From assembly GCF_030296615.1 (NCBI RefSeq), contig NZ_AP027732.1, positions 372,001-436,000 on the forward strand: 64,000 nucleotides of DNA. The letters are read 5' to 3'. The position numbers were made by a program, and so were the translations under genes. Source of the stretch: Frondihabitans sucicola. Its GTDB lineage: Bacteria; Actinomycetota; Actinomycetes; Actinomycetales; Microbacteriaceae. Below are positions 28,216 through 37,841 of the stretch, one piece after another. The notes under the pieces were generated by a model that was not told where the DNA came from, searched no databases, and saw only the letters and a list, made by a program, of their open reading frames with translations. Position 1 is the stretch's first letter; every line of letters starts with the position of its first letter.

Positions 28216-31200
28216 CTAGCTCGCCGCGAGGCTGCTGGTGAACGTCTGGCCGCCCGTGCGGCTCACGAAGCAGTAGTAGGTGCGCGATCCTGCAGTCCAC
28301 TGCTCGGCGCTCGCGGGGTAGCTCGCTGAGATCTGCACGCCCGTGTAGGCCTGCGCGGCGCTGACGTTGATCACGTCGCCCGACTGGCATTTGGGCGAGA
28401 TCTGCGCCTCGAGCGCCGGCAGGCCCGGGTACGCGGAGCCTGCTGCCCCCGCCACCGTCCCCGTCGCGACGAGCTGGGCGGCGTGGGCGTCGTTGCAGCT
28501 GACGACGGTGTAGGTCTGCTGCCAGGCGTTCGTGAACGACGAGAGGCATTCGCCGCCGCGGAGATCGCTCCACTGGTGGACTCCCGCGGACGCCGGGCCG
28601 TTCGCGGCGGTCGGGCTCGGTGCCGGCGCCGCCTGGGTCGGCGTGGCCTTGGGCGACGGCGCGGTCTCGTGGGTCGCCGTCGCCACCGGCGCCTGAGCCG
28701 CGGGCGCCGACGCGCTGGACGCAATGGATCGGCCGAAGAAGAAGAGCACGGCGAGGACGATCAGGAACACCACGACCACTCCCACCGCGAGCAGGATCTG
28801 GCGCTCGCGAGGCCAGGAGGCGAAGCCCCCACCGCCGCCTCCGCGGGTCTTGGCGGGTGCCGCTTCGGCAGGGGCGGCCGACGACCACGACGCGGGCACC
28901 TTGGAAGGATCGATCGGGGTCACCGGGCGACGACTCGGGCCGAGGTCGCTGGCGGCGGACCCCGAGCCTGCGCCCGGCTGCAGGATCTCGGTCGGGTCGG
29001 CCGCCGTCGGCTGGCTGAAGGCTCGGGTCGGCGGCTCGACAGGCGGCACCGGGAACGCCTGCGTGGCGTCGACGGACTGTGCGGCGCGGTCCGCCTCGGG
29101 CTCGTCTCGGGCGTCCGCCGGCAGGGAAGGCATGGCGAGCGCCTCGGTCGGCGGCAGGTCGTCGACCGCGGGGCGCGACGAGGGCGCAGGATCCCGAGGC
29201 GCATCCGCCCACGCGCTGTCCACCTCGACCGCGGGTTCCCCGTTCTCGGTCGCTGGCCCGACAGTCATCGTCTCGTCGGGGTCGATGGGCTCGACGATGT
29301 CGCCGAAGAGGGCTGAAACCGGGTCGAGGTCGGGGTCGGGCGTGCTCGGGTCGGACGTGGTTGCGTCGGATGTGGTTGCGTCGGACGTGGTTGCCGGGTC
29401 GGGCTCGTCCGCCGGGTCGAGAACAGGTCCGGGTTCGGGGGCCGGCTCCGGGGCCGAGGCGGGCTCGGGCGCTGGGGCGGACTCCGGGTGCGGCGTCGCA
29501 GTGGGCGGCGTTGCGGCGGCAGCCGTCGTCGCGGCGGGCGGTGTCGCGGCGGGCGGTGTCGCGGCGGGCGGCGTTGCGGCGGGCGGTGTCGTGGCGGGCG
29601 GCGTTGCGGCGGCAGCCGTCGTCGCGGCGGGCGGCGTCGCAGCGGCGGGCGGCGTCGCAGCAGCCGACGTCGCAGCGGGCGGCGTCGCAGCAGCCGGCGG
29701 CTCGGGGTCGACGGCTCCGGTGAGCGACCACGGCGCTCCGGGGGCCGGGGAATCCTGGTCGGGAGTCTCAGATCCTGCGGGCGAAGCTGTCGACGGGTCG
29801 GCAGCCGGCGACTCGGGCGAGACGACGCCGAGAAGCTCCGTGAACGTCGGCGGCTCGTCGGGGCTCGACGGTTGGGCTCCGGCGGGCGACTCAGGATCCG
29901 CAGCGTCGGCTTCGGCCTGACGTTCGGCGGCGGCCTCCGCCAGGCGCTGGGTCAGCCACCACGGCGCCGGCGTCGCGGGGGCGTCGGCGTGCAGTCCATT
30001 CGGGGCTACGTCGCCGGTGGGCTGCGTGCCGGGGTCGATCTCGGTGGCTCGGGGCTGCTCGTCCGACGAGGGTTCTCCGACCGGCAGCAGGGCGGTGGCC
30101 GGTTCCGGTGAGGCGGGGTCCTGCTCGTCGTCTGCATGGTGCGACTCGTCGACCGGCGCGGCTTCGACCGGCGCGGCCTCCACCGGCGCGGCCTCCACCG
30201 GCGCCGCCTCGACCGGCGCGACGCCCGACGGCACCGGCTCGTCCCGCGGCACGTCGGCCCAGGCCGACGCTGCGTCGACGGGTTCGGGCTCGTCGGGCTC
30301 GTCCGGCTGCAGCAGCTCGGCGAACGGATCGAACGGCGCCTCTTCGGAAACCTCGGCCAGGGGCTCGGGCGCGATCGCCCCCACGGCCGGAGTCGCCGCA
30401 GCGGGCGTGGCCGGCGCGTCACCGGACGCCTCGGCGAAGCTGATGGCCTGCGTCTCGGGCAGGTCCGCTGCGGGCGCAGGGAGATCGGCCCAGTTGAAGC
30501 TCGCGGGCTCCGACGTGTCGGGGACGGCGTCGGCAGGAACGGAGATGATTTCGGTGAACGACGACTCCGGGTGCACGTGCGGAATCGGCGCCGTCGGAAC
30601 CGCCCCGAACACGGCGCCGAATGCAGCCGTCGGCGTCTCGCCGTCGCCGTCGTGCGACGGAAGGGCCGCGGCGTCGAGGGCCGGCTGCTCGGCGGTGAGG
30701 CTCCACGGGGTGAGCGGCTCGACGGGCTCGTCCGAGTCGTCGCGCTGCCCGCGCAGCGCCGAGAGATCGAGGGCCATCGGGTGCGGCGCCGCCGACTCGC
30801 TCGCGACCGGTCGGGCGGCCTCGGGGGTTGCGGTGTCGCGCCGGCGGGCGGAGGAGACTGCTGCGACTCAGGGGTTGCGGGCGCGGCGAGGGTTGCTGGG
30901 GTTGCGGGCGCGGCGGGGGTAGCAGGCGCGTCAGGGGTCGCAGGCACGGCAGGGGTTGCAGGCGCGGGACGTGCTGCCGTCTCAGGCGCGAGCTCCGCCG
31001 CGGGCGATGGCGCTGCAGGCGATGGCGCCGCAGGCGTGACGGGCGCAAGCGGTGTCGCGGACGCGGGAGTGGCGGAGGAGGACGCCGCCGGGCCGGAGCC
31101 CGGCGCGGCTGCCCCCGCGACGGCGACGGTGGCAGCGGCGTCTCTCGCAGGAGCGCCCGGGGCGGCACCACCCGCGCCGCCGTCCGGGGCAGCAGGACCC

Positions 31201-31634
31201 GACGCTGGCGGGCCCGGCTCGACGTGCGCGGAGTGCCGAGGAGCCCGGGGCTCCCCGAAGAACGAGGCCGCGGTCGGGAGCTGCCGCGGGACGATCGGCA
31301 CCGTCGCCCCCGGGCCGGCCTCGAACTCGGCCGGCGAGGGGGTGGCCGGAGAGCGCTCGGCCGAATCAGGCCCGGCAGAAGCAGGCTCGGCCGAGGACGA
31401 CTCAGCCGGGACGACCTCGCCCGAAGAGACCTCGCCCACGGACGAAGCAGGCGCCGAGTCGCGCGCGTCCGAGTCGCGCGCGTCCGAGTCGGGCACTTCG
31501 GGAGCGGGGCCGGCGTCGGGTCCGGCCGCGTCGTGATCCTGCTCGCTCTCGGCCCGGGAGTGCGCGTCGGCCATCCGGCCCGCGTTCTCCTCCTCGGGGA
31601 CCGCCGGCTCGTCGGGACGACGCTCGTCGCTCAC
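28216..31634 (-). CDS. large Pro/Ala/Glu-rich single-TM protein with septum-formation-like C-terminal domain, frameshifted
   Basis: About 1139 residues. It begins with GTG overlapping the pyrE stop (GTGA). The CCCCC at about 30830 must be one longer (ATPQPPEAARPVASES) to connect the first 268 residues with the rest. Some 900 residues are acidic, Pro/Ala-rich and presumably disordered, with expanded repeats (PVEAA x4; AATPP x10 or more). A TM helix (ILLAVGVVVVFLIVLAVLFFFG) near residue 955 is followed by an outer domain with four Cys (GGECLSSF, VVSCNDAHAAQLV, SPKCQSGD, TYYCFVS), resembling the septum_form domain. The orientation puts the repeat region in the cytoplasm. Confidence 0.7.
29513..29700 (-). 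repeat. coding minisatellite (AATPP repeats)
   Basis: A GC-only 15-bp type repeat (unit close to GCGGCGGGCGGCGTC on the + strand, with variants) runs for about 190 bases inside the large septum-like gene and encodes tandem Ala-Ala-Thr-Pro-Pro. Such arrays expand and contract by slippage in frame. Confidence 0.8.
30164..30231 (-). repeat. 15-bp coding tandem repeat (PVEAA)
   Basis: Four near-perfect copies of a 15-bp unit (GGCGCGGCCTCCACC on the + strand) encode PVEAA x4 in the same protein. A second, independent repeat expansion within this gene. Confidence 0.8.
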
Positions 31635-32182
31635 GGTTCCAGCCCGAGGTCTTCCAGGCTGATCGCCGCGAAGTAGGGGTAGCCGGCCGCCTCGATGACC
31701 TCGCGAGCGCCCGTCGAGCGATCGACGACGACGGCGACGCCGACGACCTCGGCCCCGACCTTCTTCAGCGCCTCGATGGCTTTGAGGGGCGATCCGCCGG
31801 TCGTGGAGGTGTCCTCGACCACGATCACGCGCTTGCCCTCGAGTTCGGGGCCCTCGACCTGGCGGCCGCGGCCGTGGTCTTTGGGCTCCTTGCGGACGAC
31901 GAACGCGTCGATCGATCTTCCGAGAGCAGCACCCTGGTGCAGGATCGACGTCGCGATGGGGTCGGCGCCCATCGTGAGGCCTCCGACGGCGAACACGTCG
32001 GGCACGTCGTCGATGAGGTCGACCATCACCTGCCCGATCAGCGGCGCGACCCGGTGGTCGAGGCTGACCTTGCGGAGGTCTACGTAGTACGTCGCCTTCT
32101 TGCCGCTGGTCAGGGTGAAGTCGCCGTGGAAAACGGCGAGCTCGCTGATGTAGTCGATGAGCTGCTGGCGTGCGTCGGTCAC
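31631..32182 (-). CDS. pyrE: orotate phosphoribosyltransferase
   Basis: 183 residues, normal length. PRPP-binding loop KRVIVVEDTSTTGGSPLKAIE near 117-137, and FTLTSGKKATYYVDLRKVSLD at the N-terminus, both diagnostic for PyrE. It makes orotidine 5'-phosphate from orotate and PRPP in pyrimidine synthesis. The stop overlaps the GTG of the large septum-like gene, so the two are translationally coupled, an odd pairing. Confidence 0.93.
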   Translation of the reverse strand: MTDARQQLIDYISELAVFHGDFTLTSGKKATYYVDLRKVSLDHRVAPLIGQVMVDLIDDVPDVFAVGGLTMGADPIATSILHQGAALGRSIDAFVVRKEPKDHGRGRQVEGPELEGKRVIVVEDTSTTGGSPLKAIEALKKVGAEVVGVAVVVDRSTGAREVIEAAGYPYFAAISLEDLGLEP

Positions 32183-32271
32183 GCCGACATGCTACCCGTA
32201 CCACCCAGATCGGCCACCCGCGCAGGCCTCTGCCCGGCCGCGGCACGACGTCGGCGGGTCTGAGCGCGCTT

Positions 32272-32368
32272 GGGCGGGTGCGCGCGCACCCGCCCACTGC
32301 CGCACCAGCCCGCCCACTCGCACCCGCCCACTCGCACCAGCCCACTCGCACCAGCCCACCACGGCACC
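32272..32368. repeat. 24-bp perfect palindrome plus 14-bp tandem repeats
   Basis: GGGCGGGTGCGC/GCGCACCCGCCC (32272-32295) is a perfect palindrome, followed by about four copies of a 14-bp unit (CCCGCCCACTCGCA and CCAGCCCACTCGCA) up to 32368. It fills the divergent gap between pyrE and the exonuclease gene, so any promoter must lie in or around it. No gene is seen here. Confidence 0.7.
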
Positions 32369-32387
32369 AAACCGCTACCGTTGAGGC

Positions 32388-33227
32388 ATGCGTGTCGCCA
32401 CCTGGAACGTCAACTCCATCCGAGCCCGGGCAGGGCGAGTCGTCGACTGGCTGGTCCGCGAAGACGTCGACGTCCTCGGCATGCAAGAGATCAAGTGCAA
32501 GCCCGAGCAGTTCCCGTACGACCTGTTCCACGACGCGGGGTACGAGATCGAGCTCCACGGCCTGAGCCAGTGGAACGGCGTCGCCTTCGCCAGCCGGCTC
32601 CCGATGGAGGACGTCGAGATCACGTTCCCGAGCCAGCCCGGCTTCGCCAAAGGCGTCGAAGCGCAGGATGCCCCGAAAGAGGCCAGGGCCATCGGCGTCA
32701 CGGTCGACGGGGTGCGGCTCTGGAGCCTCTACGTTCCGAACGGGCGCGAACTCGACGACCCGCACTACACGTACAAGCTCGACTGGCTGGAGAAGCTGCA
32801 GGCCGAGACGGCCGCGTGGCTGAAGGCAGACCCGAAGCAGCCGCTGGCGCTGATGGGTGACTGGAACGTGGCTCCTCTCGACACCGACGTGTGGGATCCT
32901 GCCGTCTTCGAAGGGCACACCCACACCAGCCCGCCCGAGCGCGCCGCGTTCGCCGCCTTCCAGGAGCCCGGCCTGCTGACCGACGTCGTGCGACCGCGGC
33001 TTCCCGAGGGCTACACCTACTGGGACTACAAGCAGCTCCGCTTTCCCCGCAACGAGGGCATGCGCATCGACTTCATCCTGGGCAGCGAAGCGTTCGCGGG
33101 TCTCGTCACGAGCGCCAGGATCGACCGCAACGAGCGCAAGGGCGATGCCCCGAGCGACCACGTGCCGGTCGTCGTCGACCTCGATGTCGACCCGGGCGAC
33201 GACGACGATCGGCCCATGATCTTCTAG
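32388..33227 (+). CDS. xth: exodeoxyribonuclease III
   Basis: 279 residues, full length. EEP-nuclease motifs in order: MRVATWNVNSIRAR, VLGMQEIKC (catalytic Glu), LYVPNG, ALMGDWNVAPLDTDVW (Asp/Asn), WDYKQLRFPRNEGMRIDFILGS and SDHVPVVVDL (catalytic Asp-His). AP endonuclease/3'-5' exonuclease in base excision repair. The acidic tail (VDPGDDDDRP) is slightly longer than usual. Confidence 0.93.
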   Translation: MRVATWNVNSIRARAGRVVDWLVREDVDVLGMQEIKCKPEQFPYDLFHDAGYEIELHGLSQWNGVAFASRLPMEDVEITFPSQPGFAKGVEAQDAPKEARAIGVTVDGVRLWSLYVPNGRELDDPHYTYKLDWLEKLQAETAAWLKADPKQPLALMGDWNVAPLDTDVWDPAVFEGHTHTSPPERAAFAAFQEPGLLTDVVRPRLPEGYTYWDYKQLRFPRNEGMRIDFILGSEAFAGLVTSARIDRNERKGDAPSDHVPVVVDLDVDPGDDDDRPMIF

Positions 33228-33234
33228 CGAGTTC

Positions 33235-33263
33235 TTAACATTTCACGTTCAGACATGTGAAAT
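33235..33263 (+). promoter_or_regulatory. promoter and inverted repeat before carbonic anhydrase
   Basis: TTAACA (33235), 17 bases, TGAAAT gives a fair promoter; ATTTCAC-N10-GTGAAAT (33240-33263) is a 7-bp inverted repeat that overlaps it and would place a repressor on the RNA polymerase site. CATGTGAAATAC here recurs on the minus strand near 61619 before the DsbA-like gene. Confidence 0.45.
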
Positions 33264-33274
33264 ACTCTTGGGGC

Positions 33275-34161
33275 ATGCCAAAAGCACGCCTCCTCCCCTG
33301 ACCGTCCTTCCGCTCCTTCTCGTCGGCACTCTCGCCGGCTGCTCGACCTCCGACCGCGACGACGCCGGCTCCACGACGACGCCGAGCGCCTCCGAGCCGC
33401 ACTTCACCTACTCCGGAGCCGACGGCCCCTCCCACTGGGGCGACCTCAGCCCCGAGTGGAAGGCCTGCTCCGCGGGCACCGAGCAGTCGCCGATCCGGCT
33501 CGCGGGCACGACCACGAAGAGCGCGCAGGATCTCGACGTCCACTACCCGGGCAAAGTCGCATTCGAGGCCGACAACAACGGTCACACCGTGCAGGTCGCC
33601 CCCACCGGTGACGCGACGGTCACCTCCGCCGGCGAGCGCTTCGAGCTCGTCCAGGTGCACTTCCACGCCCCGTCCGAGCACGAGGTCGACGGCAAGAAGG
33701 CCGACGCCGAGTTCCACTTCGTCCACGCGAACGCCGACGACGACCTTCTCGTCGTCGGTGTGCTCGCGCACGAGGGCGCCCGGTCCGCTGCGTGGGCACC
33801 GTTCGTCGAAGCAGCGATCCACGCCGAGACCGACACCGACCACGACGGCGACGACGACGTCGAGCCCGACGATCACGACCCCGACGGCCACGGGTTCGAG
33901 CACGAGCACGACGGTGACGGCGAGAACGACTCCGACGACGGCACGATCGACCTCGCCGCGCTCCTGCCGAAGTCGCTCGACCACTACTCGTACGAGGGCA
34001 GCCTCACGACGCCGCCGTGCACCGAGGGCGTGCAGTGGCGAGTGCTCGAGACGGCCGTCGAGCTCAGCGCCGACCAGCTCGCCGGCCTCCGCAGCGCGCA
34101 CGACGACAACGCTCGGCCCCTCCAGCCCCTCCACGACCGCTCGGTGCTCAGCGTCGACTGA
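33275..34161 (+). CDS. alpha-class carbonic anhydrase lipoprotein with acidic His/Asp insertion, frameshifted
   Basis: About 295 residues from the ATG at 33275 if CCCC at about 33299 is read as CCCCC: MPKARLLPLTVLPLLLVGTLAGC, a lipoprotein signal with lipobox LAGC. Without the repair only a TTG start in another frame is available and the signal is spoiled. Alpha-CA features: HWGDLSPEW, CSAGTEQSPIRL, zinc ligands in QVHFHAPSEHEVDG and AEFHFVHA, YEGSLTTPPCTEGVQW. An insertion of about 40 residues very rich in Asp, His and Glu (DTDHDGDDDVEPDDHD and on) sits between the zinc site and the C-terminal core. Outer-face CO2 hydration; the insertion may hold metal. Confidence 0.88.
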
Positions 34162-34191
34162 GGCCCGCGCTCCCGGTGAACCGACTCCGAC

Positions 34192-34230
34192 CGGACGACC
34201 TGACGCCGCCGCGGCGCGTCAGGTCGTCCG
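34192..34230 (+). terminator. hairpin terminator after carbonic anhydrase
   Basis: Perfect 15-bp arms CGGACGACCTGACGC / GCGTCAGGTCGTCCG with a 9-base centre that is itself GC-palindromic. No T-tract, as is common in high-GC actinobacteria. It lies between convergent genes and may serve both directions. Confidence 0.6.
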
Positions 34231-34246
34231 ATCGCCGTCAGGTCGG

Positions 34247-34391
34247 CCCCCGCGCGGCGCACGCACCCGCGCGGCGCACGCACCCGGGCAGGGCACGCGC
34301 CCGCGCACGCGCAGCGCACGCACCCGCGCAGCGCAAGGCAGCGCACGCCCGCGCATCCGCGCAGCACGCACCCGCACCCGCACCCGCACCC
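34247..34391. repeat. GC-rich degenerate tandem repeats
   Basis: Successive variants of a 17-bp unit (CGCGCGGCGCACGCACC) decay into GCGCA and CACCCG repeats up to the end of the AEC transporter gene. Noncoding on both strands as far as I can judge; similar in composition to the arrays at 32300 and 39382. Confidence 0.7.
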
Positions 34392-35318
34392 CTACTTCAA
34401 CAGCGCCGCCACCAGCACCAGCGCCGGCACCGCGGCGATCGTCGTGAGCAGCACGGTGTCGCGGGCGACTGCCACCCCGACCTGGTATCGCTGGGCGTAG
34501 TTGAACGCGTTCTGCGCAGACGGCAGCCCGGCGAGCACCACCGTCACGAAGAGCTCCTCGTGCGAGAACCCGAAGACGAACGCCCCGAACAGCCAGGCCA
34601 CGACCGGCATCAGCACGATCTTGAGCGAGCTCTCCAGGAGCACGTCGGCGCGTGCCGTCCCCGCCTGCAGCGGCTTCTGCCCGTGCAGCGACATCCCGAA
34701 CGAGATCAACACGACGGGCACCGCTGCGGCTCCGATGAGCGAGAACGGCTCGAGCACGTCGGTGGGGATTCGCACGCCGAACACCGAGCACAGCACGCCG
34801 AGCAGCGACGCGATGAGCAGCGGGTTCGTGAACGGCCGCGAGATCGTGCGCCCGAGCGACGCCCCGGAGCCCCGATTCGTCGAGATGTCCATGATCGTCA
34901 GCACGACCGGGGTCAGGATCAGCAGCTGGAACAGCAGCACGGGAGCGACATAGGTCGCGCTCCCGAGCACGTAGACGGCGACCGGCAGTCCGATGTTGTT
35001 GGCGTTGACGTACGCGCCGGCCATCGTCCCCATGGTCGTCTCGGCGACCGAGCGGCCGAGGACGAAGCGGAGCACGATCACCGAGACCAGCGCGGCACTC
35101 AGGGCGGCGATCGTCGACACCACCAGGATCGGCGAGAACAGCACGTGCACGTCGGCCTTCGAGATGTTCACGAAGAGCAGGCACGGCGTCAGGACGAAGA
35201 ACACCAGCTGGCTGAGAACGCGGTGTCCGTGCGGGCCGAGCAGGTCGATCCGGCCGACGACGTACCCGATCAGGATCACGACGCCGATGATGCCGAACCC
35301 GATCAGAACTCCACCCAT
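34392..35318 (-). CDS. AEC (auxin efflux carrier) family transporter
   Basis: 308 residues, ten TM segments in two five-helix halves. Typical positions: FFVLTPCLLFVNISKA, GAYVNANNIGLPVAVYVLG (the crossover motif) and the second-half AGLPSAQNAFNYAQRYQ. These carriers move organic anions (malate, malonate) or amino acid derivatives across the cytoplasmic membrane. Substrate unknown. Divergent from the hydrolase gene by 54 bases. Confidence 0.9.
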   Translation of the reverse strand: MGGVLIGFGIIGVVILIGYVVGRIDLLGPHGHRVLSQLVFFVLTPCLLFVNISKADVHVLFSPILVVSTIAALSAALVSVIVLRFVLGRSVAETTMGTMAGAYVNANNIGLPVAVYVLGSATYVAPVLLFQLLILTPVVLTIMDISTNRGSGASLGRTISRPFTNPLLIASLLGVLCSVFGVRIPTDVLEPFSLIGAAAVPVVLISFGMSLHGQKPLQAGTARADVLLESSLKIVLMPVVAWLFGAFVFGFSHEELFVTVVLAGLPSAQNAFNYAQRYQVGVAVARDTVLLTTIAAVPALVLVAALLK

Positions 35319-35372
35319 GCCCCCAGTCTGGTGGGTCTCGGTGAATCAGGAGACATGCCCTAGCCTCGGACC

Positions 35373-36188
35373 ATGGCTGAGACGGACTACAACGGCGGCT
35401 CCTTCTACTACGAGGTCGACGGCGACCCCGCGCACCCGGCGATCGTGCTGATCCACGCGGGGGTCGCGAACCTCCGCATGTGGGATCGCATCGTTCCCGA
35501 GCTCGCCACCGACCACCGGATCCTGCGCTACGACACCCGCGGCTTCGGCCGCACCGAGACCGGCGACGTCCACTTCTCCGAGGTCGACGACCTGCTCGCC
35601 GTGATGGACCAGGCCGGCGTGGAGCGCGCGACCCTGATCGGGGCGTCGAGAGGCGGCAGGATCGCGATCGACGCGACCGTCGAGCACCCCGAGCGGGTCG
35701 CGGGGCTGGTCACGATCGGCTCGAACCCCAGCGGCTTCCCGGAGGTCGAGCTGACCGAGCGGGAGAACGACCTCTTCGACGAGCTCGACGCCCTGCTGGC
35801 CGCGGGCGAGCACGAGAAGCTCAATCGGCTCGAGACCGAGCTCTGGGCGGCGGGCCCGACGCGCGACGTGATCGAGCTCGATCCTGCGTTCCTGTCTCTC
35901 GCCTACGAGCTCAACGCCGCGAACGTGCGCCACATCGACGACGCGGCGACCCCCGTTCCGCTCGAGTCGCCCGCCTACTACCGCACCGTCGACATCGAGG
36001 TGCCGGCGCTCTTCGCGGTCGGCGAGCACGACCTGTCGAGCGAACTGGCGGCCACCGAGTACCTGCTGTCGACGGTTCCCGACTCGGACGGCGCCCGGTT
36101 CCCCGACTCGGCGCACCTGCCGAGCGTCGAGCGTCCGGAGGAGTTCGTGCGCGTGCTGACCGGGTGGCTGACGGCGCACTCCCTCTGA
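35373..36188 (+). CDS. alpha/beta hydrolase
   Basis: 271 residues. Oxyanion-hole strand VLIHAGVANLRMWD, DTRGFGRTETG, nucleophile elbow IGASRGGRIAID (Ser near 92, G-x-S-x-G variant GASRG), acid Asp in FAVGEHDLSSE and His in DSAHLPSVERPEEF. A complete catalytic triad, so an active esterase, lactonase or similar is likely; the substrate is not evident. It stands alone, facing the threonine aldolase gene in the same direction. Confidence 0.9.
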   Translation: MAETDYNGGSFYYEVDGDPAHPAIVLIHAGVANLRMWDRIVPELATDHRILRYDTRGFGRTETGDVHFSEVDDLLAVMDQAGVERATLIGASRGGRIAIDATVEHPERVAGLVTIGSNPSGFPEVELTERENDLFDELDALLAAGEHEKLNRLETELWAAGPTRDVIELDPAFLSLAYELNAANVRHIDDAATPVPLESPAYYRTVDIEVPALFAVGEHDLSSELAATEYLLSTVPDSDGARFPDSAHLPSVERPEEFVRVLTGWLTAHSL

Positions 36189-36243
36189 CCGGTCGAGCTC
36201 GCGCCGGGACGCCCGCCTCGCCGGCATGAGCGAGAATTGAGGC

Positions 36244-37298
36244 GTGACGACACTTCACGACCCCTCCCTCCACTCTTTCGCCTCCGACAACTACTCGGGC
36301 GTCCACCCCGAGGTGATGCAGGCCATCGCCGAGGCGAACCTCGGGCACGTCGGCTCGTACGGGGCAGACCCCTACACGGCCAGGTTCCAGGAGCTGGTCG
36401 TCCAGCACTTCGGCGAAGGATCGACGGTCCACCCGGTTCTGACCGGAACCGGCTCGAACGTCGGCTCGCTCCAGGCGCTCGTGCCGCGCTGGGGCGCCGT
36501 CATCTGTGCCGCGACGGCCCACATCTACACCGACGAGGGCGGTGCGCCCGAGCGCCTCGGCGGGCTGAAGCTGCTCAGCGTCCCGACGCCCGACGGAAAG
36601 CTCACGCCCGAGCTCATCGACCGCCAGGCCTACGGCTGGGGCGACCAGCAGCGTCCCCAGCCGCTCGCCGTCTCGATCACGCAGACGACCGAGTTGGGCA
36701 CCGCCTACTCGACGCAGGAGATCCGCGCCATCACGCAGCACGCACACTCCCTCGGCATGAAGGTCCACCTCGACGGGGCCAGGATCGCGAACGCCGCGGC
36801 GACCACGGGAGCCTCCTCCGCGAGCTCACCCGCGACGCCGGCGTCGACGTCGTCTCGTTCGGCGGAACGAAGAACGGGCTCCTTCTCGGCGAGTCGATCG
36901 TCGTCCTCACCGAGGACGAACTGCCCGGCGTCACCTACATCCGCAAGATGGACGCCCAGCTCGCGTCGAAGATGCGCTTCATCTCGGCGCAGTTCATCCC
37001 GCTGCTCGAGGGCGACCTCTGGCTGCGCTCGGCGACGCACGCGAACGCGATGGCGACGCGCCTCGCCGGTGCCCTGTCGGAGCTGCCCGGGGTGACGGTG
37101 ACGCAAGAGGTCCAGGCCAACGCGGTGTTCGCGATCCTGCCCCGGCACCTCATCGAGGCGGTCCGGGCCCAGCACCGCTTCTACGACTGGAACCGCGACA
37201 CCGGCGAGGTACGCCTGATGTGCTCGTTCGACACGCAGCCGGAGCACGTCGACGCGCTCGTGGCCTCGGTGCGCCGCGAACTCGAGGCCGCCGCGTGA
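36244..37298 (+). CDS. ltaE: low-specificity L-threonine aldolase, frameshifted
   Basis: About 351 residues. Starts GTG (MTTLHDPSLHSFASDNYSGVHP). PLP fold type I features: SYGADPYTARFQELV, LTGTGSNVGSLQAL, VHLDGARIANAA (Asp that binds the pyridine N) and VSFGGTKNGLLLGE (the PLP Lys). It splits L-threonine to glycine and acetaldehyde. One base is missing near 36815 in CCTCCTCC (TGA.LRELTRDAGVDVV). The last base triplet overlaps the next gene (GTGA). Confidence 0.9.
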
Positions 37299-37729
37299 GC
37301 GGCGCGCCCGACCAGGCACCGATCCCGACGCCGCAGGCCCCGCGGGGCCCGCTGCCGGCCGATGTCTTCTCGACGGCCAAGCCGGTGGGCCGGTACCCGG
37401 GGCGGCATCACCCGCGCACGGGCGACCTCGTCGTGACGATCCTGTTCTCCGTGATCCTGCTCGTCATCGCCGTCATCTACGTCCGCTCGGCCGTCGACCG
37501 GGCCCACACCGACGCGCGCCTCGTCGACGGCACGCAGCTGGCGAACATCCTGGCGTTCCTCGCGCCGATCGTGCTGACGGTGTTCTCGCTGGTCTTCTCG
37601 GCGCTGTTCGTCCTGCGCCGGATCTACGCGCTGTGGTTGCCGATCGTGGCGGGGATCCTGATCGTCGCGCTCTACTCGGTGACGCAGGACATGCTCGACC
37701 ACGCGATCGTGTCGACCTTCCTCGGCTGA
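37295..37729 (+). CDS. membrane protein, unknown function
   Basis: 144 residues, GTG start overlapping the aldolase stop. A Pro-rich cytoplasmic start (PIPTPQAPRGPLPADVF) with RYPGRHHPRTGD is followed by three hydrophobic segments (VVTILFSVILLVIAVIYV, ILAFLAPIVLTVFSLVFSAL, ALWLPIVAGILIVALYSV). Looks like an uncharacterised actinobacterial membrane family; I do not assign a function. Confidence 0.75.
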   Translation: MSGAPDQAPIPTPQAPRGPLPADVFSTAKPVGRYPGRHHPRTGDLVVTILFSVILLVIAVIYVRSAVDRAHTDARLVDGTQLANILAFLAPIVLTVFSLVFSALFVLRRIYALWLPIVAGILIVALYSVTQDMLDHAIVSTFLG

Positions 37730-37841
37730 GCCTTTTGTATGCGTTCGTATCGGGAATGAGCGAGCGGCGTAGGCTGTTTCGGTACTCGACTCCCCAGCGA
37801 CGCGGAGATCCACGCCTTTGTCCACGTCTATAGGAGACACC

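Noticed and set aside
30006..33161. 1051-codon open frame on the minus strand running through pyrE and xth
   Set aside because: Only its middle part (up to the GTG at 31634) is the real first frame of the septum-like protein; the rest is out-of-frame reading of pyrE and antisense of xth.
35326..35350. GAGACATGCCCTAG before the alpha/beta hydrolase gene as a second MITE end
   Set aside because: Resembles the right end of the element at 38576 over 14 bases, but no left end or target duplication is found; could be chance.
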